Positions 7,809 to 15,633 of a stretch of DNA of 17,894 nt are shown here, piece by piece (the first letter of the stretch is position 1; each line of letters opens with the position of its first letter). The notes beneath the pieces are model-generated. The model worked only from the letters and a program-made list of their open reading frames with translations. It was not told the origin of the DNA and ran no database searches. Location of the stretch: the NCBI GenBank assembly GCA_964427915.1, contig CAYRWA010000079.1, positions 1 through 17,894 on the forward strand. The letters are read 5' to 3'. The position numbers and the translations under genes are program-made. Source of the DNA: JAGLCW01 sp964427915. Lineage in GTDB: Bacteria; Caldisericota; Caldisericia; UBA6126.

Positions 7809-7828
7809 TATTAAGAATTTATTTGCAT

Positions 7829-7842
7829 GGAGGTAGTATATT
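7829..7842 (+). promoter_or_regulatory. infC ribosome-binding site with AUU start codon
   Basis: A near-perfect SD, GGAGGT (7829-7834), is followed after 5 nt by ATT (7840-7842). It fixes the infC start 36 codons upstream of the first in-frame ATG. An AUU start is the classical device by which IF-3 represses its own synthesis, because IF-3 discriminates against non-standard start codons. Confidence 0.85.
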
Positions 7843-8358
7843 AAACATCAGCATAGAATTAATGGTAGTATTGGCGCAAGACAGGTCCGGTTAATCGATG
7901 AAGACGGTGGCCAAGTCGGAATCGTAGATACAATTTCCGCGCTAAATATGGCTAGAAATCGAGGGTATGATCTTGTAGAGATTGCACCAGATGCAAGGCC
8001 TCCCGTTTGCAAAATTATGGACTATGGTAAGTATGTCTATGATTTAGCCAAGAAGAATAGGGAAGCCAAGAAAAAACAAGTTCATAACGATTTAAAAATT
8101 TGCAAAATTGGACTAAACATTGCAGAAGGAGACTTTGACGTCAGAATGAAGCGAGTTTGTAAATTTCTCCAAAACGGAGATAAGGTAAAGCTCATTGTGA
8201 TGTTCAGAGGAAGAGAAATAATCTACAAAAAGCAAGGTTTTCAAATGATTGAACGAATTACCGAGATTGTAGATGAATTTGGCAAACTAGAAGGACCCCC
8301 CAAAATGGAGGGGAAAAATATTATTGCCATTCTTGCTCCTGTCTCCAAGAAAGGATAA
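7840..8358 (+). CDS. infC: Translation initiation factor IF-3 (AUU start)
   Basis: IF-3 binds the 30S subunit, keeps the subunits apart and checks start codons and initiator tRNA. Read from ATT at 7840 the product is 172 aa, the normal length. It has the family N-domain (HRINGSIGARQVRLIDEDG, then IVDTISALNMA), linker (DLVEIAPDARPPVCKIMDYGKY) and C-domain (KICKIGLNIAEGDFDVRMKR, KLIVMFRGREI). Starting at the first ATG (7948) would remove most of the N-domain, including the conserved INxxI and VRLID segments, so ATT is clearly right. GGAGGT lies 5 nt upstream. infC in E. coli and many other bacteria also starts with AUU, which underlies feedback control by IF-3 itself. It stands upstream of rpmI and rplT in the conserved order. 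Confidence 0.95.
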   Translation: MKHQHRINGSIGARQVRLIDEDGGQVGIVDTISALNMARNRGYDLVEIAPDARPPVCKIMDYGKYVYDLAKKNREAKKKQVHNDLKICKIGLNIAEGDFDVRMKRVCKFLQNGDKVKLIVMFRGREIIYKKQGFQMIERITEIVDEFGKLEGPPKMEGKNIIAILAPVSKKG

Positions 8359-8362
8359 CAAT

Positions 8363-8575
8363 ATGAAACACAAAATACGATCTTGTAAAACCGCAATGAA
8401 ACGCTTTAAGATAACTGGTACAGGAAAAATTATGTTTCTTCGATCTGGTCACAACCATATGTTAAGTAAAAAAAACACAGTGACTCGAAAAAAACTGAAC
8501 AAACAACAAGAAGTACCAAAAGACAAATTACGTGTTGTACGGTTTTTAATACCGAATGTAAAAATTAACAAATAG
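8363..8575 (+). CDS. rpmI: Large subunit ribosomal protein L35
   Basis: A 70-aa basic protein of the L35 family. The conserved stretch KTAMKRFKITGTGKIMF is followed by SGHNHMLSKK, matching the L35 pattern of lysine-rich rRNA-binding segments. The open frame continues 13 codons upstream inside infC, but ATG at 8363 is used: AAGGA lies 7 nt before it and it follows the infC stop by only 4 nt. It sits in the conserved infC-rpmI-rplT order. The N-terminus (MKHKIRSCKT) differs a little from the common MPKMKTHRG beginning. Confidence 0.93.
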   Translation: MKHKIRSCKTAMKRFKITGTGKIMFLRSGHNHMLSKKNTVTRKKLNKQQEVPKDKLRVVRFLIPNVKINK

Positions 8576-8612
8576 CAAACGTTTGTAACAAAAACCAGTA
8601 AGGAGAATTATT

Positions 8613-8972
8613 ATGCGAGTTAAAGGTGGATTCACTCGTCGCCGTAGAGTAAAAAAGCTCATGAAGAAAGCGAAAGGTTACCAAGGATCTGCAAGTCGTA
8701 GATTCCGAGCGGCCAAAGAACGAGTTATGCACGCAGAACGAAATGCTTATGTCAGTAGAAGGCTAGTGAAGAGAGACATTCGAGCTCTTTGGATTCAGCG
8801 TATCAATATTGCTGTAAGAATCTCTGACCCAGAGATGAATTATTCAAGATTCATCAACGGACTCAAAAAATCAGAGATTTCCTTGAACCGTAAAGTTCTT
8901 GCTCAAATTGCTGTCGAGCATAAAGAAAACTTCTCTCAGCTTGTAGGAGTATCTAAACAAGCATTAGCATAA
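8613..8972 (+). CDS. rplT: Large subunit ribosomal protein L20
   Basis: A 119-aa, strongly basic L20 protein, an early 23S rRNA-binding assembly protein that in several bacteria also represses the infC-rpmI-rplT operon. The family N-terminus MRVKGGFTRRRRVKKLMKKAKGY (here read in two parts, 1-12 and 13-23) is followed by RAAKERVMHA and RDIRALWIQRIN. The globular C-terminal half contains MNYSRFINGLKKSEISLNRK, the rRNA-binding fold. AAGGAG lies just upstream of the ATG. Its TAA stop overlaps the glmM ATG (TAATG), so glmM translation is probably coupled to it. Confidence 0.96.
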   Translation: MRVKGGFTRRRRVKKLMKKAKGYQGSASRRFRAAKERVMHAERNAYVSRRLVKRDIRALWIQRINIAVRISDPEMNYSRFINGLKKSEISLNRKVLAQIAVEHKENFSQLVGVSKQALA

Positions 8973-10315
8973 TGAAATATTTTGGAACAGATGGTATTCG
9001 GGATCTAGCCAACAAAGGGCTAGGTCCCGAATTCGTTTTACAAGTCGGAAAGTCGATTGGAGCGTATCTCAAAGAATCCTATCCTCAAGAGGACGTTCAT
9101 GTATGTATTGGACGGGATCCACGCCCAAGTGGTGTGCGCATTGAGCAGAATCTTATTGAAGGATTGCAATCGGTTGGTGTTCATTGTCATATTTTTGGCA
9201 TTCTTCCAACACCGGCCGTTTCACGTCTATGCAAAAACAAACACTACCACATGGGTATTGTCATTTCTGCTTCTCACAATCCTGCTCCATACAACGGCAT
9301 TAAGTTGTTTCAAAGAAATGGGGAAAAAGCCAGTGAAAATGCTGAAGAACGCATAGAAGTTTTACTTGATTGCCCCTGGCTTATTCAAGAAACACCTGGT
9401 CTTCCTGGTTCCTATATCGAAGAACCAAGAGCCATCAGCGAATATGTGTCTGATATCGTAGCGCAGTATTCTTTTCTACCCATGTCCTCCATGAATATTC
9501 TTGTCGATTGTGCCAACGGAGCTACTACCGTAACCACACCCGACGTTTTTTCGCGATTAGGCGCTCGCGTCACTGCCATTTCTACCCAAACCGATGGAGA
9601 TTCTATCAACCAAAATTGTGGATCTCTTCATCCCGAAACCATTCAACAGTATTTGCAGTCCACGCAAACTGCCTTTGATTTTATTTTTTCTCATGATGGC
9701 GATGGCGATCGAGTATTGGCCTTCACCCCTGACGGAAAAACGATCAACGGAGATCAAATGTTAACAACGGTAGCCCTTGCCAGAGAACAACTGCATACGC
9801 TTTCTAAGAAAACCGTTGTTGGCACTGTTATGACCAATGAAGGAATTATTGAATTTCTGAAGAATCGGAACATTGAGTTTTATCGTTCCAATGTCGGAGA
9901 TAAATATGTCTATCGAGATATGATTCGGTTGTCCGCGCAAATTGGAGGCGAACAATCTGGTCATCTGTTATTTCTTGACAAAAGTCCTACGGGAGATGGC
10001 CTTGTATCAGCACTAGAATACATCCATGCCATCACAACTTTGAGCAAACCAATTCAAGATTCCATTCACCACATACCACTCTATGTGCAAAATTTAACAA
10101 ACTTACGAGTACATGATAAGAACCGAATTTTATCTTCCCCAGAGTTTTGTGAAACAATGGAACAAATCCAAGCACAAAATCCTGATGCTAGAATGATTGT
10201 AAGGCCTTCGGGTACGGAACCCTTGTTTCGCGTTCTTGTGGAAACTCCCACTCTAGAAAAAACAACACACTTAACCCAGCAAATTGTTCACTTTATCGAA
10301 ACAATGGAAGACTAG
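8972..10315 (+). CDS. glmM: Phosphoglucosamine mutase
   Basis: GlmM converts glucosamine 6-phosphate to glucosamine 1-phosphate on the way to UDP-GlcNAc, the precursor of peptidoglycan and other surface polymers. At 447 aa it has the four-domain alpha-D-phosphohexomutase layout. It has FGTDGIR at the N-terminus, the phosphoserine loop ISASHNP with catalytic S101, the magnesium site DGDGDR (D242, D244, D246), the sugar-binding GGEQSGH loop and the phosphate-binding VRPSGTEPLFR near the end. It starts within the rplT stop (TAATG) and has no SD of its own, so it appears to rely on ribosomes from rplT. The dnaE start lies 2 nt after its stop. This places a cell-wall precursor gene directly between ribosomal proteins and the replicative polymerase. 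Confidence 0.95.
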   Translation: MKYFGTDGIRDLANKGLGPEFVLQVGKSIGAYLKESYPQEDVHVCIGRDPRPSGVRIEQNLIEGLQSVGVHCHIFGILPTPAVSRLCKNKHYHMGIVISASHNPAPYNGIKLFQRNGEKASENAEERIEVLLDCPWLIQETPGLPGSYIEEPRAISEYVSDIVAQYSFLPMSSMNILVDCANGATTVTTPDVFSRLGARVTAISTQTDGDSINQNCGSLHPETIQQYLQSTQTAFDFIFSHDGDGDRVLAFTPDGKTINGDQMLTTVALAREQLHTLSKKTVVGTVMTNEGIIEFLKNRNIEFYRSNVGDKYVYRDMIRLSAQIGGEQSGHLLFLDKSPTGDGLVSALEYIHAITTLSKPIQDSIHHIPLYVQNLTNLRVHDKNRILSSPEFCETMEQIQAQNPDARMIVRPSGTEPLFRVLVETPTLEKTTHLTQQIVHFIETMED

Positions 10316-10317
10316 CT

Positions 10318-13300
10318 GTGTCTTTTGTTCATCTTCACAATCATTCAGAATATAGCCTGTTAGATGGACTGAGCAAAACAGTAGAAATGGCAGAACATGC
10401 CCTAGCAATGGGTCAAAAAGCCATTGCTCTGACCGACCACGGAACTATGTTTGGGGCTATAGAGTTTTACAAGACATGCCTTGACGTTGGCATCAAACCC
10501 ATTATCGGTTGCGAAGTGTATGTAGCTCCAGAAAGCCGTCATAAAAAAGATGAAAAGCGTCACGGAACAAATTTATACCATCTACTTTTGTTGGCAAAAA
10601 GCAACCAAGGGTATCAGAATCTTTGCAATATAGTTTCGCGCTCATATACAGAAGGGTTTTATTACAAACCCCGCATTGATTTCGATTTATTGTCTTCTTT
10701 GGGACACGATTTGATTGTCAGCACAGGATGTATTCAAGGACAGCTTCCGCGCTTGCTACTGGCGGGTCAAACCAATGAAGCCGAAGACTTTGCCCGTCAG
10801 TATAAGGAAAGGTTTGGTCCCGATTTTTACATCGAAATCATGAATCATGGACTTGCAGAAGAAATGCGCGTAAACCCTCTTTTGGTTACGTTGGCAAAAA
10901 AATTGGATATTCCATTAATTGCCACACATGATTCTCATTATGTACACAAAGAAGATGCATATGCCCATGATATTCTATTGTGCATACAGCAGCTCAAAGA
11001 TTATGACGATCCAAACCGGATGCGTTTTACAGGAGATAGCTTTTACTTGAAAAGCGAAGAGGAAATGCAACAGCTTTTTCCTGAACTACCCCAGGCCCTA
11101 GAGAATACCTCTAAAGTAGCCGAGAAATGCAACTTAGAATTCGATTTTGAAACCAAACACCTTCCCAAGTATCGTTCTCCTGAACATGGCATTGCTTCAA
11201 AAAAAGAACGGATTCAACATCTTCGTCACTTATGTGAAGAAAATTTGCCACTGCGATATGGAAGCACGATTCAAAAAGACATCCGAGATCGATTGGAGTA
11301 CGAGCTTGGTGTCATTGAATCAATGGATTTTGTCGACTATTTTTTAGTGGTTCAAGACTTTATTCGATACGCGCGCGAAAACAACATTGCTGTTGGCCCA
11401 GGAAGAGGTTCTGCCGCAGGAAGTATTGTGAGTTACCTTTTGCGAATTACAGACATTGATCCTCTTCGTTACAACTTGTACTTTGAACGGTTTTTAAACC
11501 CGCAGCGTTTTTCCATGCCCGATATCGATATTGATTTTGAAGATGCAAGGCGAGAAGAAATCATTGATTATGTAAAGAGAACCTATGGGGAAGACTGTGT
11601 TTCTCAAATAGGAACTTTTGGAAAGTTGGAATCGCGAGCAGCGTTTCGAGATGTAGCCCGAGCTTTCAAAATTACACCTACCGAGATAAACTTGCAGTCA
11701 AAAAAAATTCCTGCTGGCCAGAGCCTAGCATCCGCCTATAAACATAGCGAATCCTTTAAGAAGCTTGTTGATGAAAGCGAAACCTATACAAAAATATATG
11801 AAACAGCTTCGCGACTAGAGCATGCAGTACGAAACTTTTCCACACATGCTTGTGGCATTCTAATTACCGATGAACCCCTTTGGAATTATGTCCCATTGGC
11901 TATCGATAAAAATAAAAAACGCGTGTCCATGTACGAGAAGAATACAGTTGAAAAACTGGGTCTTCTAAAAATGGACTTTTTAGGATTAAAAAACCTAACC
12001 ATTATTAAGGATTGCTGTGAACTTGTTCAAAAGCAGCAGAACACGGCGATTGACTTAGATGCATTGCCCCTCGACGATGAAAACACCTACGACCTGTATA
12101 AAAAAGGACAAACCAAAGGTGTGTTTCAAGTTGAAAGCACTGGTATGCAAAAATGGCTAAAAGAACTGAAACCAGACTCTATTGAAGATATTATCGCTAT
12201 GGTAGCCTTATACAGACCAGGACCGATGCAAAATATACCTGACTTTATTGAAAACAAGCAAAACCAGTCTTCTATACAATATCTTGATGCTTGCTTAGAA
12301 CCCGTCCTTAAAAATACCTACGGTATTTGTATATACCAAGAACAAGTTATGAGCATTGCCCAAGTGATGAGTGGCTTTTCAATGGCAGATGCTGACAAGC
12401 TTCGTAAGGCGATGGGAAAAAAGATTCCAGAGCTAATGGAGAAGCAGCATGAGAAATTTGTAAAAGGAGCCATTGAAAAAGGGTATACACAAGATCTTGC
12501 AGAAACTGTATTTACAATGCTTGAGAAATTTGCTGAATATGGCTTTAATAGGGCTCATGCTGCTTGCTACGGCCTTTTATCGTATCAAACAGCCTATCTC
12601 AAAGCGAACTATCCAGCAGAATATATGTGTTCTTTAATGAATACATTTCGATCTGACGAAAAGAGAATTGAAAGCTATATTGATGAATGCCGGTCCATGA
12701 ATATTCCTATTCTTCCTCCACACATAAACAAAAGCCATATTTTATTTTCTCTTGAAGCCATGCCCTCCTCAAAAGAAAACAAAGAACAACAAGAAACGCC
12801 AAAAGAGATAGGCATTCGTTTTGGTCTTTCTGCTATCAAGAATGTAGGAGAAGCAGCTTTAGAAAGCGTGATAGAAGATCGTACAACCAACGGTCTTTAT
12901 ATTGGCGTGAAAGATTTTAAAGCACGTAACAAAACCAATAAGGTTACAAAAAGAACCATTGAATTTCTCATAAAAGCAGGGGCATTCGATTTTTATCAAA
13001 ACAATCGAACCGACCTGTTAGATACACTAAACAACGTCCGCGCCGAAGGATTGTCTTTGTTTGACTCTACGCAAGAACTACAACAAGAGACTCCAAAGGC
13101 CTCGCACACCAGTTCTATTGAGACCAATCTTTTGTTTGAAAAAGAAGCCCTTGGTTTCTATATCACTACCAATCCAATGGCGCAGTTTCTAGAAGCTTTT
13201 CCAGCCTTGGAATTTACAACTTTAGAAGCACTGCAAAATATACATGCTGAAACAGAAGTGCAAGTCTTTTGTATGATTGATTCTATTCGTAACCCTCGAA

Positions 13301-13782
13301 AAAAGACCAAAAACACTGTACGAATGTGTACCCTTTCTGATCTATCTGGATCTATGGAGCTTCTTGCTTTTGGGCAAGCCGCAAATGATATTGATGCAGT
13401 CATGCAGGAAGAAAATTCGGATGCCATTATGGCCTTTTTGTGTACAGCAAAAGTAGCCTTTCGAAATGATGGTTTTCAATACATCATCAAAAAAGTGGAT
13501 CGCTGCTACACACTCTCGGATGTGCATCACCAGCTTAAAAAGCCTTCCCGGCTGTATTTAAATATCAATTTGGATATCATTTCAAAAACCAAATTATCGG
13601 AAATAACGCAGCTCTTGTCGAAACATGCAGGACCATCTGATGTAATCCTTCATATTCATTTCAGAGGATATCGAATTGAAACTCTTCCTTCCATGGACTA
13701 CCACGTAACTCGTAGCATGGAATTAACTACAGAATTACAGCACTTATTATCACCAGAAAATGTGTGGTGGAGGCAATGTTAA
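10318..13782 (+). CDS. dnaE: DNA polymerase III alpha subunit (DnaE)
   Basis: The 1154-aa catalytic subunit of the chromosomal replicase. It starts with GTG, with GGAAG 7 nt upstream, immediately after glmM. The N-terminal PHP domain has H5-L-H7-N-H9, TDHG (D40-H41) and HDSHY (H204-H207), so most of the metal-binding set of active PHP domains appears kept. The palm has GPGRGSAAGS (360-369) and the catalytic acids D402 and D404 in PDIDIDFED plus D553 in KMDFLGLKNL. Next come the fingers, with KAMGKK, and the helix-hairpin-helix segment containing EYGFNRAHAACYG. An OB-fold-like region near residues 990-1065 follows, and the C-terminus is rather short. No separate epsilon-type exonuclease domain is embedded, so this is DnaE rather than PolC. 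Its last 7 nt overlap the histidine kinase start. Confidence 0.96.
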   Translation: MSFVHLHNHSEYSLLDGLSKTVEMAEHALAMGQKAIALTDHGTMFGAIEFYKTCLDVGIKPIIGCEVYVAPESRHKKDEKRHGTNLYHLLLLAKSNQGYQNLCNIVSRSYTEGFYYKPRIDFDLLSSLGHDLIVSTGCIQGQLPRLLLAGQTNEAEDFARQYKERFGPDFYIEIMNHGLAEEMRVNPLLVTLAKKLDIPLIATHDSHYVHKEDAYAHDILLCIQQLKDYDDPNRMRFTGDSFYLKSEEEMQQLFPELPQALENTSKVAEKCNLEFDFETKHLPKYRSPEHGIASKKERIQHLRHLCEENLPLRYGSTIQKDIRDRLEYELGVIESMDFVDYFLVVQDFIRYARENNIAVGPGRGSAAGSIVSYLLRITDIDPLRYNLYFERFLNPQRFSMPDIDIDFEDARREEIIDYVKRTYGEDCVSQIGTFGKLESRAAFRDVARAFKITPTEINLQSKKIPAGQSLASAYKHSESFKKLVDESETYTKIYETASRLEHAVRNFSTHACGILITDEPLWNYVPLAIDKNKKRVSMYEKNTVEKLGLLKMDFLGLKNLTIIKDCCELVQKQQNTAIDLDALPLDDENTYDLYKKGQTKGVFQVESTGMQKWLKELKPDSIEDIIAMVALYRPGPMQNIPDFIENKQNQSSIQYLDACLEPVLKNTYGICIYQEQVMSIAQVMSGFSMADADKLRKAMGKKIPELMEKQHEKFVKGAIEKGYTQDLAETVFTMLEKFAEYGFNRAHAACYGLLSYQTAYLKANYPAEYMCSLMNTFRSDEKRIESYIDECRSMNIPILPPHINKSHILFSLEAMPSSKENKEQQETPKEIGIRFGLSAIKNVGEAALESVIEDRTTNGLYIGVKDFKARNKTNKVTKRTIEFLIKAGAFDFYQNNRTDLLDTLNNVRAEGLSLFDSTQELQQETPKASHTSSIETNLLFEKEALGFYITTNPMAQFLEAFPALEFTTLEALQNIHAETEVQVFCMIDSIRNPRKKTKNTVRMCTLSDLSGSMELLAFGQAANDIDAVMQEENSDAIMAFLCTAKVAFRNDGFQYIIKKVDRCYTLSDVHHQLKKPSRLYLNINLDIISKTKLSEITQLLSKHAGPSDVILHIHFRGYRIETLPSMDYHVTRSMELTTELQHLLSPENVWWRQC

Positions 13783-15551
13783 AGTTTTTTGGATCCGTCC
13801 GATTTCAAGTCATTATCTTTACAATCCTAGTGGTAGTATCCGGAAATGTAGTTTTAAACTTTTTTCTGACTCAAAATGCAAAAGAAATGCTGATTCTAGA
13901 AAAACAAGAAAAAATAGAAAATGTTGGGCATTACCTTGTGAAAGAATACAATCGATATTTTGTAGGGGAACAAAGCCAAGTCTATCAATTGGCCAAAGAA
14001 CAACATGCAAGATATACAGGGGCAGAGCCAAAAACAGTGGAGGACATTTACCACAACCTATTAAAACAAAAGATTCGTCCTACCTTACACGGTATCATCG
14101 AAACATCTTCTTCTCTTTTTAGTGAAGAAGGGGGCGCAGGTTTTTATATCCGAAGTCAAAATCGTGTTTATGGATTTCAAGAAAAATCAGACTTGTATCC
14201 CTATGATAAAATTGTTGCTACCGTTCCCATTAGTAACGATGGATCCTTTGTTTGGGTGGAAGAATCTACTCGTAACCTTGATGAAAAAGTAGCTTTGTTG
14301 CAGCATAGAACGAATTCAATAACTATTTTTGTGATTGGAATCATCTTATTATTTGCCTTTCTTTTTAGTTTTTCCTTTGCGGGTAAAATCAAAAGAATTC
14401 TTCGCGGTTTAAAAATTCTAGAACAAGATTTGCATGTACCCTTGCCATCAATGAATGGAGAACTAGGAATTTTGTCCGAGGGTATCAACCAATTAGCACA
14501 GAGCCTCATACTATCCAGGACGCGATCTGATTTAATACTAAACAATGCATCAACAGCCATGATATCTCTCGACCAAAATCACAAGATTCTTTTCTACAAC
14601 CAAGCAGCTCTTGAGCTTTTGCAGATCCAAGAAAAACAGCTTCATATCCAAACCATCTATTCTCTTCTTGGACCAGTTTTAGAAAATGCTGTCACTAGAG
14701 CCTTTGAAAATAAGCATACTTTTTCTTTTGATAATTTTCCTGTCCGCCTTCCTTCCATGCAAAAGTATTTTCATATTGTAGTAGCGTGTCATTTTGACCC
14801 TGAAAATAAGAGAACTGTCCTGATTACACTAGATGATGTCACTGAAAATGTGAAGCTTATACGAGAAGCTGAAAAGAACGAATCACTTCGTATGCTTGGA
14901 ATGTTTACCACAGGCATTGCACACGAAATTCGAAATCCATTAACCTCAGTGAAAGGGTTTGTGCAGCTACTTGGTAAAAAAGTATCCGATGAACCTGGCA
15001 ATGTCAGAATGATTCAATTGATCGGCAGAGAAATTGATCGATTGGAAGATTTACTAAAGGATTTAATTACATACGCCCGTCCCTCCAAAACCAACAACGA
15101 ATGGATTCCTTTATCAGATCTTGTAGGAATCATTGAAAACTTACTTAAAGAGAGAATTCAACAACGGAAAGCCCAGTTTCAAATGGAAGGAATAGAATCC
15201 ATTGAATTGTTTGCTGATCAAAGAAAAGTGCATCAAGTTTTGTTTAATCTTGTACTCAATGCTCTTCAAGCGGTTCGCATCGGAGAAGGTGTCATTAAGT
15301 TGTACGGCGTAGCTGAGTCAGATGCATTTTGGATTTGTGTACAAGACAATGGGTATGGAATTCGAGAAGAGGATGTAGGAAAGATTTTCACACCGTTCTT
15401 TACAACCAAAGATAAAGGGACAGGGTTGGGGCTGGCAATTTCTCGTAGAATGATGGAAGATATGGAGGGACTCATTGACTTTAAGAGTGATCCAGATCAA
15501 CAAATTACGGTCTTTCGTATTGGATTTACACACTGGAGAAAAGCTCATTAG
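13776..15551 (+). CDS. Membrane PAS-domain sensor histidine kinase (NtrB/AtoS-like)
   Basis: A 591-aa sensor kinase. Transmembrane segment 1 is at about 10-31 and segment 2 at about 181-202. Between them lies a ~150-residue outside domain, possibly Cache-like, that I do not recognise. A HAMP-like linker and a PAS domain (about 250-360, LILNNASTAMISLD) follow. The kinase core has the H-box GIAHEIRNPLTS with phospho-acceptor H383, the N-box around N491-N495, G1 DNGYGI (524-529), F-box FTPFFTTK and G2 GTGLGLAISRR (548-558), so it should be active. The HEIRNPL form is typical of kinases paired with NtrC-family regulators, and one lies 82 bp downstream. ATG at 13776 is chosen, overlapping dnaE by 7 nt. 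GTG at 13764 would add 4 residues, and SD spacing does not settle it. Confidence 0.92.
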   Translation: MLKFFGSVRFQVIIFTILVVVSGNVVLNFFLTQNAKEMLILEKQEKIENVGHYLVKEYNRYFVGEQSQVYQLAKEQHARYTGAEPKTVEDIYHNLLKQKIRPTLHGIIETSSSLFSEEGGAGFYIRSQNRVYGFQEKSDLYPYDKIVATVPISNDGSFVWVEESTRNLDEKVALLQHRTNSITIFVIGIILLFAFLFSFSFAGKIKRILRGLKILEQDLHVPLPSMNGELGILSEGINQLAQSLILSRTRSDLILNNASTAMISLDQNHKILFYNQAALELLQIQEKQLHIQTIYSLLGPVLENAVTRAFENKHTFSFDNFPVRLPSMQKYFHIVVACHFDPENKRTVLITLDDVTENVKLIREAEKNESLRMLGMFTTGIAHEIRNPLTSVKGFVQLLGKKVSDEPGNVRMIQLIGREIDRLEDLLKDLITYARPSKTNNEWIPLSDLVGIIENLLKERIQQRKAQFQMEGIESIELFADQRKVHQVLFNLVLNALQAVRIGEGVIKLYGVAESDAFWICVQDNGYGIREEDVGKIFTPFFTTKDKGTGLGLAISRRMMEDMEGLIDFKSDPDQQITVFRIGFTHWRKAH

Positions 15552-15583
15552 TCCAATGTATTCATAGATGCTTCCCTTGTTGC

Positions 15584-15613
15584 TTGATGAACTACGCTAT
15601 TGCATTTTATGAC
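15584..15613 (+). promoter_or_regulatory. Possible weak promoter of the response regulator
   Basis: TTGATG (15584-15589) and TATGAC (15608-15613) are 18 bp apart, each a 4/6 match to the sigma70-type consensus. The gap after the kinase shows no terminator, so co-transcription is equally possible. No sigma54 -24/-12 element (GG-N10-GC) was seen in this gap. Confidence 0.25.
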
Positions 15614-15633
15614 TTTCCCTTTACATTTGTAAC

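Noticed and set aside
7760..7839. L20-type autoregulatory leader before infC
   Set aside because: The gap is about 80 nt, with no recognisable L20-binding or terminator structure. The known leaders are longer and more structured.
7948..8358. IF-3 starting at the first ATG (136 aa)
   Set aside because: It would delete most of the conserved N-domain that is present in frame upstream, behind a strong SD and ATT.
13764..13775. GTG start of the histidine kinase 4 codons upstream
   Set aside because: It is possible, but the ATG at 13776 is the standard codon and places the first membrane segment normally. The difference does not affect function.
15571..15590. Sigma54 promoter upstream of the response regulator (TTGCT at 15580)
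   Set aside because: The -12-like TTGC is present but the GG required about 12 bp upstream is missing.
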